A stretch of DNA of 55,192 bases. It comes from Trichococcus flocculiformis. GTDB taxonomy: Bacteria > Bacillota > Bacilli > Lactobacillales > Aerococcaceae. Every line of letters begins with the position of its first letter. Position 1 is the stretch's first letter. The stretch is taken from NCBI RefSeq assembly GCF_900113645.1, contig NZ_FOQC01000013.1:1-55192 (forward strand), in the 5' to 3' direction. The translations under genes were made by a program, and so were the position numbers. This document shows, piece after piece, positions 46,979-55,090 of the stretch. The notes beneath the pieces were generated by a model. The model saw nothing but the letters and a program-made list of their open reading frames with translations. It was not told the DNA's origin and searched no databases.

Positions 46979-48703
46979 CTACTGGTCGATCCCCAGGAAC
47001 TGGGCTTCATACAAGCGGCGGTAGGTTCCGTCCTGAGCCAACAATTCCTTGTGTGATCCCTGTTCGGAAATCCCTTGTTCATCGACGACGATGATCCGAT
47101 CGGCATGCTTGATGGTCGTCAAACGGTGCGCGATGATCAATGTCGTCCGACCTTTAGATAAGTTATCCAAGGATTCCTGGATGACTTGTTCGGTTTCGGT
47201 ATCCAACGCGGAAGTCGCCTCATCCAAAATCAGGATCGGCGGATTTTTCAGGAACATGCGCGCAATCGAAAGCCGCTGCTTTTGCCCACCGGATAATTTG
47301 ACCCCGCGCTCTCCGATCATCGTATCGAATCCAAGCGGCATCTCTGCGATGACCTTGTCGAGATTGGCCATCCGGACGGCTTGTTCGATTTCGGCATCGC
47401 TCGCACCCAATTTACCGTAGGCGATGTTGTCCCTGACGGTTCCCGGGAAGAGGAAGACATCCTGCTGCACGACGCCGATTTGGTTGCGCAAAGAACGCAG
47501 CGTCAAATCCTGGATGTTGATGCCGTCGACAGTGATGGTCCCTTCCGTGGCCTCGTAAAAGCGGGGAAGGAGGTTGCATAAGGTCGTTTTCCCCGCGCCG
47601 CTTGGACCGACGAAAGCGACAGTTTCGCCAGCGCGGATCTTCAGATTGATCCTGTCCAATACTTTTTTGGAACCGTCATAGCCGAACGACACTTGGCTAT
47701 AGATGATATCCCCTTTCAGATGGCTCACTTCGATGGCACCGGGTTTGTCCAGAATATCCGGCGTGCGGTCCAACTCTTCGGTGAAGCGTCTGAAGCCGGC
47801 GATGCCTTTCGGATAGCTTTCGATCATCGTGTTCACTTTTTCGATCGGCCGCACAAAAATGTTGGACAAGAGGATGAACCCGACGAACTCGCCGTAGGAA
47901 AGTTGGCCTTGGATCGTATAGTAGGCGCCGAAGAACAACGCAAACAGGTTGATCAACCGGATCAGCAGATAGTTATAGGAAGAACTGATGCCCATCATTT
48001 TGTAGAAGGCCATCTTGGAACGGCGATAGGCTTGATTCAGCCCTTCGAACCGTTTCGCTTCATAGGCTTCGTTCGCGAAAGCCTGCACGACACGGATGCC
48101 GCTGACCGACGCTTCGATACCTGCGCTGAATTCACCCAGATCTTCAAAAATGCGGGTATTGATCTTCGTCATTTTCTTGTTGAAAAATACGAGCGCGATC
48201 GTGATGAAAGGAATCATGACGAAAGTGGCGATCGCCAGCGGCACATGAATCTGCAGCATCAACAGGAAGGATCCCAACAAGGTGATGATGGTGATGAAAA
48301 TATCCTCAGGGCCGTGATGCGCTACTTCGGAGATTTCGAACAGATCCGTCGTCAGCCGCGCCATCAATTTGCCGGTCTGTTGGTCATCATAGTAGCTGAA
48401 AGGCTGCTTCTGCATATGGCCATAAAGTTCACGGCGCATATCGGTCTCGATGTTGACCCCGAGCACGTGACCGAAATAAACGACGATATATTGCATCGCA
48501 GTGTTGACGATGTACAAAACCAACAACCCCAGCGAAACCAAGAGAATCAAATTCCACTGCCCGGAAGGCAAAATGGAATCAATGACGCTGTTGACAACGA
48601 CCGGGAAAGAAAGTTCCAGGACAGCCGCCAAAATAGCGCAACAAAAATCAAGCAAAAACAGATGCTTGTAGGGTTTATAATAGCTGAAAAAACGTTTAAG
48701 CAT
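46979..48703 (-). CDS. ABC exporter (membrane domain fused to ATPase), multidrug/lipid type
   Basis: A 574-residue half-transporter: six membrane segments (residues ~15-310) and a C-terminal ATPase with Walker A GPSGAGKT, LSGGQKQR and ILILDEATSALD. It works as a dimer; family members (BmrA, MsbA-like) export drugs or lipids. I set the start at MLKRFFSYYKPY (ATG 48703), where homologues begin and the length is normal. The frame stays open to a GTG at 48805, but those 34 codons seem to derive from the end of the neighbouring TnpB element. The ribosome binding site is weak, so the insertion may have replaced the native promoter and leader. Confidence 0.88.
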   Translation of the reverse strand: MLKRFFSYYKPYKHLFLLDFCCAILAAVLELSFPVVVNSVIDSILPSGQWNLILLVSLGLLVLYIVNTAMQYIVVYFGHVLGVNIETDMRRELYGHMQKQPFSYYDDQQTGKLMARLTTDLFEISEVAHHGPEDIFITIITLLGSFLLMLQIHVPLAIATFVMIPFITIALVFFNKKMTKINTRIFEDLGEFSAGIEASVSGIRVVQAFANEAYEAKRFEGLNQAYRRSKMAFYKMMGISSSYNYLLIRLINLFALFFGAYYTIQGQLSYGEFVGFILLSNIFVRPIEKVNTMIESYPKGIAGFRRFTEELDRTPDILDKPGAIEVSHLKGDIIYSQVSFGYDGSKKVLDRINLKIRAGETVAFVGPSGAGKTTLCNLLPRFYEATEGTITVDGINIQDLTLRSLRNQIGVVQQDVFLFPGTVRDNIAYGKLGASDAEIEQAVRMANLDKVIAEMPLGFDTMIGERGVKLSGGQKQRLSIARMFLKNPPILILDEATSALDTETEQVIQESLDNLSKGRTTLIIAHRLTTIKHADRIIVVDEQGISEQGSHKELLAQDGTYRRLYEAQFLGIDQ

Positions 48704-48724
48704 AGGTACCGTTGCCATAAATCT

Positions 48725-48900
48725 AGCTAAATCTAGTTTATGTTTGCTTCCCTGTTCTTCGTGCCCGATTTGGTCCTGACGGACTACTTTCGTTTGCTGC
48801 AGCACTCCGAGGGCGTAAATTCCGATGCAACGAATCGTACATATCCGAGTTACCGTTAGACTGCTTGGTAATCCCTCAGATTGTAGCTTGCGTTCAGATC
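48725..48900 (-). ncRNA. Probable omega RNA (reRNA) region at the 3' end of tnpB
   Basis: TnpB nucleases use a guide RNA transcribed from the 3' end of tnpB through the right end of the element, with the guide read from flanking DNA. By that rule the scaffold lies here, on the tnpB strand, and the guide would come from sequence at about 48705-48725, in the start of the ABC exporter gene. This is placed by family knowledge, not by a recognised fold. Confidence 0.35.
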
Positions 48901-49953
48901 TCTATCGCAATGGTGGCCGCAGGTACAGTGATAGACCCTGTCGCTGCGTTTCAGGTCCTTTTTGAGCGTTCCGCAGTTGTTGCACAACTTGGAGCTCGGG
49001 AACCACTGGTCCGCTTCCACAAAGGCAATGCCATGCAGTTCGCATTTGTATAGCAGGCATTGCTTGAAGAAAGAGAGTTTCTGATTTGCGACCGCCTTTG
49101 CCATATGCTTGTCCTTCATCATGCCGCGGATGTTCAGCGTTTCCATCACAATGCGGGAGGGTTTGGATTTCACGATCTCCGCCGTTGCTTGATGGACATG
49201 ATTGGTTCGGATGTTGGCCAAGCGTCGGTGTTGTTTTCGGATTTTACCTTCTAGTTTTAGGAGATGTTTAGATTTAGGCATTCCTTTCTTGTATTTTTTA
49301 CTTGCATACCTCTGCAATCTCTTGAGGCGTTTCTCCGCTTTCCTCACGGCGGCTGTTTTGTTGATGTTGTTGTAAAAAACGCCATCGGAGGTGACAGCCA
49401 ACTCCTTGATGCCGACATCCACCCCGACAACCCTATTGTCCAATTCGACGATAGTCGGAGTCACTTCGACGCCGACCGTCAAATACCAATATTTGCCGTC
49501 GAACTTGATGCGCGGGTTGTAGTATTTGCAGGCCACGGGCAACGGTTCATTGGTTTTTATCCAACCAATCTTTTCCAACAAGACGCGGTTGCCTTTCACT
49601 TTCAGCTTGACGCAGTCATTGTAGAAACTCGGTGTGGAGCGGCGTTTGGTCTTGAAGCGAGGATGCTGGGCTTGCCCATTGAAGAAGGCTTTATAGGCCT
49701 TGCAGGCATCCTTGACCGCCTGTTTGACGACATTGTTGGAGACCTCATTCAGCCAGGCGTATTTTTTGCGCTTCTTCATCTTGGTGATGTGCTTGCGCAG
49801 GACATTGTCGCTGATGAACGTCCCGCCGAAGCGGTGGTTCATTTCCTGCATTCGGATTGTGTAGTTGTAGGCCCAGCGAGCAACGCCAGCTGCTTGGCAG
49901 AGTTTGGAAGTTTCGTCTGTAATAATCAAACGGACCTTCTTAGTCAGCATCAT
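48856..49953 (-). CDS. tnpB: RNA-guided endonuclease TnpB
   Basis: A 365-residue TnpB, full length for the family. The split RuvC catalytic residues are all present: Asp179 (VVGVDVGIKEL), Glu271 (IVMETLNIRGM) and Asp352 (CDRDLNASYN). A zinc ribbon of Cys324, Cys327, Cys343 and Cys345 lies between the last two. An N-terminal helix-turn-helix-like region and OB-like core precede. TnpB cuts DNA next to a short motif under guide RNA control and helps the element persist. ATG 49953 (or 49950) follows AAAGGGA. No frameshift is seen, so it may be active. Confidence 0.92.
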   Translation of the reverse strand: MMLTKKVRLIITDETSKLCQAAGVARWAYNYTIRMQEMNHRFGGTFISDNVLRKHITKMKKRKKYAWLNEVSNNVVKQAVKDACKAYKAFFNGQAQHPRFKTKRRSTPSFYNDCVKLKVKGNRVLLEKIGWIKTNEPLPVACKYYNPRIKFDGKYWYLTVGVEVTPTIVELDNRVVGVDVGIKELAVTSDGVFYNNINKTAAVRKAEKRLKRLQRYASKKYKKGMPKSKHLLKLEGKIRKQHRRLANIRTNHVHQATAEIVKSKPSRIVMETLNIRGMMKDKHMAKAVANQKLSFFKQCLLYKCELHGIAFVEADQWFPSSKLCNNCGTLKKDLKRSDRVYHCTCGHHCDRDLNASYNLRDYQAV

Positions 49954-49969
49954 TTCGAGTCATCCCTTT

Positions 49970-49986
49970 CTATACGCAAAGTATAG
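49970..49986. repeat. Hairpin at the left side of the TnpB element
   Basis: CTATAC (49970-49975) and GTATAG (49981-49986) flank GCAAA. IS200/IS605 ends carry small imperfect hairpins for TnpA; this is a candidate for the left-end one. Confidence 0.4.
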
Positions 49987-50160
49987 AGGAAACGGGATCA
50001 AAAAAAAAGATTTGCATGCATTTGAGAAGATTTTTATTAACTGTTAGAAGCCTCTTCTAAAATCATCCAAATATAGTTATAACATAGATTCATGGAATGA
50101 GGTATCGATACGCTCCTTTAAAATACTGCAGACTTCCGGAAAAAGTATATTTGAATAATG

Positions 50161-50188
50161 TTGCTTAACATTCGTATAGTGTTACAAT
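50161..50188 (+). promoter_or_regulatory. Promoter candidate for the lipoprotein gene
   Basis: TTGCTT (50161-50166), 16 bases, TACAAT (50183-50188) with TGT in front. It would give a leader of ~190 bases. The rest of 49990-50384 holds a small hairpin (TTAGAAG 50044-50050 with CTTCTAA 50054-50060) and no gene that I can support. Confidence 0.4.
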
Positions 50189-50384
50189 TATATTAAAATA
50201 AATATTCCTTGATTGGCGTACTCCAGAATGCTCGGTAATTGATATTCAGTGTATAAGATGCAGGACTCAATCAATGGGCGATACTACAGGCACAGAAACA
50301 TTTGCTTAATCAATTGGGTAATCCGTAGGTGTTTATATAGAAGGATGCTTAGGATCACAATTCGAAAATTGGAGGAGTAAGAGA

Positions 50385-51512
50385 ATGAGAAAATGGAGAA
50401 CAATTGCAGTATCGATGCTGTCACTAGCTTTATTAGCCGGCTGTAGTGGCGCAAAACCTGAATCAACGGTAGAGGAGTTTTTCACGGCCGGGCAACAACT
50501 TGATACCGAAGCTATGGCAGCTGCAGTCCTTTCTACGAATGAGGAAGAAGTGACGGATCCGGAAGAACTGCTGACCGATGAATCGAATGAATATCTACTG
50601 GAATATTTCAAAACCAACGCTGAGAAAATGACTTATGAAGTAACAGGAAGTGAAATTGACGGTGACAAAGCGGTCGTGACTATGAACGCGAAATATATTG
50701 ATGGTGCACCATTGATTAAAGCAACAATCAGTTCCGCATTAATGAAAATGTTACCTTTGGCATTCAGTGGTACGGAAATGACCGAAGAGGAAACGAATCA
50801 GATGTTTGCTGATACGATGAAGGAACAGGCAGAGATTGTTTCGGAAACGTTCAAAGAAGAAACATTGAAAATCGATTTAGTTAAAGAAGACAACGAGTGG
50901 TATATCACGGAAATTACTGATGAAATGATGGATGTGGTCATGTCGGGCTTTATGTCACTCAGCACCGAACTGGAGGGTGCTTTTGAGGAAACCGAGCCAG
51001 TCGATGAAACCAGCACAGAAGATTCTACTATCGAGTCCTCTGCAGCCGGAAAAAGAAGCAATCCAGTGCCTTTAGGTCAAGCCATTGAAATTCCGGTTGA
51101 GTATTCCAATGAGGATTGGACGGAGAATTATGAAGGAACCATTTCCCTTCAGATCAATGGCGTCACAAAAGGGCAGGCTGCCATGGACACCCTAATGGCT
51201 GAAAACCAATTCAATGAAGCACCACCAGAAGGCATGGAATGGGTCATTTTTGATGTAACGATGAAATTGTTGGATGGAAATCAAGACACACCTTATACAA
51301 CCTCACCGGCGTTCGACATTATTTCCTCTTCTGGCAGCGAGATAGCGCAAGATACCTATGGGACTCTGGATGGGAACGAATTTAACTACAACGATATTTT
51401 CCCAGGGGCAGAGGTTTCAGGCCGAGTCGTGAAATACGCTCCGATGGGAGACAATTTCCTGATTTCCTATGATGAAAATTATTCGGCAGCTTTCTACTTC
51501 CGTGCACAATAA
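50385..51512 (+). CDS. Surface lipoprotein with C-terminal DUF4352-like domain
   Basis: A 375-residue lipoprotein: signal peptide with lipobox ALLAGC (Cys20), an acidic N-terminal domain (about 25-190) that looks NTF2-like or DUF5105-like, an acidic Ser/Thr/Glu linker (205-223), and a C-terminal beta domain (about 225-375) whose MEWVIFDVTMKLLDGNQ block resembles DUF4352. Such proteins are held on the outer membrane face with unknown ligands. The start follows TTGGAGGAG. It is the first of three same-strand genes without metabolic neighbours, next to a mobile element. Confidence 0.75.
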   Translation: MRKWRTIAVSMLSLALLAGCSGAKPESTVEEFFTAGQQLDTEAMAAAVLSTNEEEVTDPEELLTDESNEYLLEYFKTNAEKMTYEVTGSEIDGDKAVVTMNAKYIDGAPLIKATISSALMKMLPLAFSGTEMTEEETNQMFADTMKEQAEIVSETFKEETLKIDLVKEDNEWYITEITDEMMDVVMSGFMSLSTELEGAFEETEPVDETSTEDSTIESSAAGKRSNPVPLGQAIEIPVEYSNEDWTENYEGTISLQINGVTKGQAAMDTLMAENQFNEAPPEGMEWVIFDVTMKLLDGNQDTPYTTSPAFDIISSSGSEIAQDTYGTLDGNEFNYNDIFPGAEVSGRVVKYAPMGDNFLISYDENYSAAFYFRAQ

Positions 51513-51523
51513 AGGAAATAATT

Positions 51524-51901
51524 ATGAGCCAATATGAAAAAATTAAAAAGATTGAAGCATCTGTTGGTGGCTATTTTGGTGGTTTTTACCAAGTAGAGGT
51601 AGATTTGGAGAATAATTTGGTCAGCTGGACTCATGGCGGCGAAGGCGAACTTGAAGAAACAGTTCATAGAAACATTCGCTTAACCACTGTAAAAAAATTC
51701 CTTGAACAGCTGGAAACAATAAATTTGTTGAATTGGGAAGCCAAATTTATCGACCCAGGTGTCCTCGATGGAACACAATGGCATGTTGAAATAGTGATGG
51801 ACGGCCATACAATTACAAAGCATGGAAGCAACTGTTACCCTGAGCAATGGAGGGAATTCCGAAAGACCATCTCTAAAATCGTGAGAAAGCCATTCAGGTA
51901 A
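51524..51901 (+). CDS. Unknown 125-residue protein
   Basis: A soluble protein without signal peptide or membrane segment. It starts with a Lys-rich segment, then VGGYFGGFYQVEVDLENN, and ends with QWHVEIVMDGHTITKHGSNCYPEQWREFRKTI. The pattern W-x-V/I ... G-x-N-x-YP-x-x-W-x-x-F recurs in many small uncharacterised bacterial proteins, but I cannot name a function. The start follows AAAGGAAATAATT, 11 bases after the lipoprotein gene, so the two are probably co-transcribed. Confidence 0.65.
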   Translation: MSQYEKIKKIEASVGGYFGGFYQVEVDLENNLVSWTHGGEGELEETVHRNIRLTTVKKFLEQLETINLLNWEAKFIDPGVLDGTQWHVEIVMDGHTITKHGSNCYPEQWREFRKTISKIVRKPFR

Positions 51902-52006
51902 GTTTAAGATGTGAATCAAACATTCAACTATTTCCAGATCTATTCTCTGAGATGGCATAATAAATGAAGGGCTGTTTCAAAATTAATTTGTGAGGAGAGT
52001 TGCATC

Positions 52007-52615
52007 ATGAAAAAACTAAAGAAAATGATAGTGCCAATACTTTCTATATGGTTTGTTTTGACAGTCGGATTTTTGATACTTAATAAAACTGAAATAATCG
52101 GCATCCAAACTAATAAATCCTCAGAAACAGCTTTAACGCAGGAGAAACTAGTGGAGCTGTCAGAATTGGCAACACTAAAGTATGAATACAGTAATGTAAT
52201 CATAAGCCGCACAGATAGGACTATACCAGTACCCGTATTTCCTGATTTTAATTTTGCAGAGGCAATCAAATTAATCGAATATTCTGGATATCTAAAGGCC
52301 GGAACAGATTTTTCTAAGGTTAAACCATCGTATGATGAAGTTTCCAAACGATTATTGGTCAAAGTGCCGAAATCCTATATACTCGATAATGTTGTTGAGA
52401 CCGAAAAAACGAAAGTGGAAGATGTCAAAGGAAATATATTTTCGGATTATCCCACTCAGACCATCATTGACGAAATAAATGCTCATAAAAAACAACTTGA
52501 AGAAGAAAAAATTAACAATGGCTTTTTAGAAGAGGCAGACAAAAGAGCAGAGTTATTGTTGATTTCTCATTATAGCTCCAATGGTTACGATGATGTTATA
52601 ATTGAGTTCTATTAA
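52007..52615 (+). CDS. DUF4230-like membrane-anchored protein
   Basis: A 202-residue protein with a basic N-terminus, one membrane segment (about 8-25) and an outer domain. The blocks LATLKYEYSNVI, EYSGYLKAGTDFSKV and LLVKVPKSYIL follow the DUF4230 pattern: a YxYxNVI strand, a G-x-V-KAGxDLSKI turn and an amphipathic strand. Function unknown. A charged helix (about 165-190) follows. The start follows GAGGAGAG. Base composition is more AT-rich than in neighbours, hinting at separate ancestry. Confidence 0.65.
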   Translation: MKKLKKMIVPILSIWFVLTVGFLILNKTEIIGIQTNKSSETALTQEKLVELSELATLKYEYSNVIISRTDRTIPVPVFPDFNFAEAIKLIEYSGYLKAGTDFSKVKPSYDEVSKRLLVKVPKSYILDNVVETEKTKVEDVKGNIFSDYPTQTIIDEINAHKKQLEEEKINNGFLEEADKRAELLLISHYSSNGYDDVIIEFY

Positions 52616-52679
52616 AACTATTACTGGTAAGAATCACCGCCGAGCGGGTACTCTTTTTATGTTGAAAAACCACACAAAT

Positions 52680-52725
52680 AGGGACTTTCTCAAAGTCAAT
52701 TTCAATTGACTTTGAGAAAGTCCCT
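52680..52725. terminator. 22-pair perfect palindrome between convergent genes
   Basis: Bases 52680-52701 pair without mismatch to 52704-52725 (outer AGGGACTTTCTC, inner AAAGTCAATT) with only TC in the loop. It probably ends both the DUF4230 transcript and the oppositely read oxidoreductase gene. Its unusual length and symmetry could also reflect an inserted palindrome. Confidence 0.65.
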
Positions 52726-52740
52726 TCTTGCTTGTTGGAT

Positions 52741-53682
52741 TTATTTATCTTCCGAATGGCGTTCGCCGACTTGGAAATCGTCAGCATTTTCGAACATGTA
52801 TTTCACTGTGATGGCTTCTTCACCTGTCAGCTGTTTGAAGTCATCCGTGAAGTTGTCCATTTTGCCCAAGCGGATTGCTTCCCCGAAAGTGACCATGCCT
52901 TCAGAAGAGAAGGGTGCTTCGGATTCTTTTTTGAATTGGCCTTCAGTCGTTCTTGGCACGCCCATTGCGTCAAAGATGGCGTAGTTTTCTTCATCGGAGA
53001 TGGCTTGATAAGTGACGTTGTTGCCGGTCGCTGCGTTCCCGTAATTCACGAAGTCGGTGATGGTCATCAATTCAGGTCCGTTGATGTTCAACACTGCATC
53101 GTGGTATTTATCAGTGGCCAATGCATGCGCAACGGCTTTGGCGCAATCCTTACGGGAAATGTAGGCCATTTTGCCGTCACCTTGGTTATTCTGCATAACC
53201 CCGCCCATTTTTACGAAGGTGAAGTAGTTGGTGACCATGGCTTCGGCATATTGTGAGTTGCGCAGGAAAATATGATCCATGCCGACTTCATTGATATAGT
53301 CCTCTGTGAAGATGTGGTCGATTTTTTCGACGCTCGGGTTGGATTCGTCAGCCGCATTGACCAATGAAGTGTAGATGATCTGCTGAACGCCGACTTCTTT
53401 GGCGGCATCGACAACGTTTTTATGTGCGTTTTGACGTTTTGCGCCGACGAAAGGCATCGAAATCAGCGCGACTTTATCGGCATTGGCGAAGGCCTCAGCC
53501 AAGCCGCCCTTATGATTGAAATTTGTGACATGTGTTTCAATCCCTAGGTCTGCATATTTCTTTAGAGCAGCCTCGCTGTATGCGCAGAAAATCAGTTGGT
53601 CTTTTTCGACTAAATCCAAAAGGTATTCCGCTGATTGATTTCCAAGGTTACCGTCCACGCCTGTCAATAATAATTTACCCAT
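52741..53682 (-). CDS. NmrA-like NAD(P)-binding oxidoreductase
   Basis: A 313-residue atypical short-chain dehydrogenase-type protein. The nucleotide motif TGVDGNLG (7-14) replaces the usual GxxGxxG and follows the NmrA/QorB form. YTSLVNA in the middle and the Rossmann strands fit; no YxxxK catalytic pair is obvious, so it may be a quinone reductase or a redox-sensing protein. The start follows CAGGAGA. A LysR regulator gene lies 82 bases upstream on the same strand and may control it. Confidence 0.85.
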   Translation of the reverse strand: MGKLLLTGVDGNLGNQSAEYLLDLVEKDQLIFCAYSEAALKKYADLGIETHVTNFNHKGGLAEAFANADKVALISMPFVGAKRQNAHKNVVDAAKEVGVQQIIYTSLVNAADESNPSVEKIDHIFTEDYINEVGMDHIFLRNSQYAEAMVTNYFTFVKMGGVMQNNQGDGKMAYISRKDCAKAVAHALATDKYHDAVLNINGPELMTITDFVNYGNAATGNNVTYQAISDEENYAIFDAMGVPRTTEGQFKKESEAPFSSEGMVTFGEAIRLGKMDNFTDDFKQLTGEEAITVKYMFENADDFQVGERHSEDK

Positions 53683-53764
53683 ATTTGTATCGTCTCCTGT
53701 CTGTTTTAACTATCTTCATGATATGTGAAACAAAGATCAAACTCCAATACAAAAAGCGAATGGG

Positions 53765-54679
53765 TTATCCGGAAATCGAATAATGCGCTCTAATGGAACG
53801 GATCAGCGCTTGGATACTTGGCTTTGCATTGACGGATAAATATCCCAAGGCAATCACGAATGTATGGAAGGAGCCTTCAATCGGGATCATGCGGATTTCA
53901 TCGGAAAGGAAATTCAGATTGTAGTTATCCGGAAAGAAGCCGATCAGGTTTTCGGTCCGAATCGCGAACAATTCGGTTTCGACATCGTCCACTGTTTTGG
54001 CGATCTGTGGCTGGTAGCCGTCTTTTTGTGCATGCTGCAGCATCAGATCGTATGACACGCCGATGACGGAAGGATCCAGCATGACTAGGGGATGCTGATA
54101 TAGTTCAGCAAGGGTAACTGTATCTTTATCAAATAAGGTATGGTTTGCACTGACAACGGCTTGGTATTTGCCGGCGTACAAAGGCACCGTCGTGATGTCT
54201 TTTTTGCCTTCGAATTCGGAGTCGAAAGCGATGGCTACATCATAGATACCTTTCACGAGATAGTCGGAAATGTTCTTCAAAAGCACCTTGTTCAGGTTCA
54301 GTTCGACGAGCGGGTTTTCTTTCCGGAAATCCGGGATGACGGAAAGAAGCGTCTGGATATCTGTCATGGCTGAATATTCGATCGATAAGGTTTCCCGCTG
54401 TTTGCTCTGGAAATTGCGCATTTTCTGCTGCATACTCTGGTATTGCTTCCAGATTACCAGCGCTTCTTCATAGAAAAGCTGGCCGGCTTCCGTTGGCTCG
54501 ATCGGCGTTCTTTTGCGGTTGATCAACTGAATCTGGAACGTCTCTTCCAATGAAGCGATAGTCTGGCTGATGGTTGTCTGTGACACATAGTTCCGTTTGG
54601 CTGTCTCCGTGAAACTGCGGCAGTCCACCAGGTCAATGTAGTATTTGATTTTTTCGATGTTGATGCGGTTCGCCTCCAA
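53765..54679 (-). CDS. LysR family transcriptional regulator
   Basis: A 304-residue regulator: N-terminal winged helix (about 6-65; FTETAKRNYVSQTTISQTIASLEE) and a periplasmic-binding-type effector domain (about 90-295). The listed start is TTG 54679, the first usable start in the frame, but GGAGGCG overlaps it. That site would better serve an ATC codon at 54664, giving MNIEKIKYYIDLV, exactly where homologues begin; a non-standard start is therefore possible. It likely controls the oxidoreductase gene downstream and its own promoter. The effector is unknown. Confidence 0.88.
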   Translation of the reverse strand: MEANRINIEKIKYYIDLVDCRSFTETAKRNYVSQTTISQTIASLEETFQIQLINRKRTPIEPTEAGQLFYEEALVIWKQYQSMQQKMRNFQSKQRETLSIEYSAMTDIQTLLSVIPDFRKENPLVELNLNKVLLKNISDYLVKGIYDVAIAFDSEFEGKKDITTVPLYAGKYQAVVSANHTLFDKDTVTLAELYQHPLVMLDPSVIGVSYDLMLQHAQKDGYQPQIAKTVDDVETELFAIRTENLIGFFPDNYNLNFLSDEIRMIPIEGSFHTFVIALGYLSVNAKPSIQALIRSIRAHYSISG

Positions 54680-54813
54680 TCAATAATACTTCTGTCTGTA
54701 AAGTACCATATCCTACTGTTAAGAGGCAATCAGAGATTTTGACAGAATTGTTTCACGAATTCGAGGCTGGATGGAAGTGTATAGACATATTTATTTCAAC
54801 TAAAGCTTTTCGA

Positions 54814-54842
54814 CTGTCATTTTTGGATGAATGGCATATACT
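54814..54842 (+). promoter_or_regulatory. Promoter candidate before the right-end inverted repeat
   Basis: CTGTCA (54814-54819), 17 bases, TATACT (54837-54842). It points to non-coding DNA: no credible gene starts before the window ends. It could drive a small RNA or a gene beyond the edge. Confidence 0.4.
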
Positions 54843-54937
54843 AGCGTTAGTTATGGTAGTGCCAAAAATTCTATGGAAACTGCCCCAAATAACGAGGTGA
54901 TGTGAAAAACCAAGTCCTGCTATTCAAAGTTTGGTGA

Positions 54938-55090
54938 AACAAACACTCTTGACAACCGAGCCAATGGTTTTTTCCTTTGCCGTCAAGGGCGACGGTATAC
55001 AAAAGGAGCAGCACAAAGTAGCCCTTGGCTCAGAAAATTTTAAACCATTGGCCATTCGGATTGTCAAGAGTACGCTCCGCTGTTTGTTTA
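54938..55090. repeat. Long interrupted inverted repeat with structured centre
   Basis: AAACAAACA (54938-54946) returns in reverse near 55081-55089. CTCTTGACAA (54946-54955) pairs with TTGTCAAGAG (55061-55070). CCAATGGTTT (54961-54970) pairs with AAACCATTGG (55043-55052). A ten-base insert (near 55071-55080) interrupts the right arm. The centre has CCGTC/GACGG (54980-54995) and CAAGGGC/GCCCTTG pairings. No coding frame is present. It could be a MITE, one end of an insertion sequence that continues past the window, or a structured RNA. The last 100 bases (55091-55192) show nothing I can name. Confidence 0.5.

Larger units (their letters stand above)
48725..49990 (-). mobile_element. Solitary-TnpB element of the IS200/IS605 (IS1341-like) group
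   Basis: One intact tnpB with no tnpA nearby. The left side has a small hairpin (49970-49986) just upstream of tnpB. The right side, after the tnpB stop, encodes in another frame the tail GYVRFVASEFTP, which I recall as common just past tnpB in such elements. The right end is estimated near 48725-48745 and the left end near 49990; neither is proven. With no TnpA the element would depend on one in trans. Confidence 0.55.

Noticed and set aside
47693-48730. Open 345-codon frame on the plus strand opposite the ABC exporter
   Set aside because: It is the antisense shadow of a well-supported exporter gene in GC-richer DNA; its translation is rich in Asp, His and Arg and matches no known fold, and it has no ribosome binding site.
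49264-49986. Open 240-codon frame opposite tnpB
   Set aside because: Shadow of the intact TnpB coding sequence.
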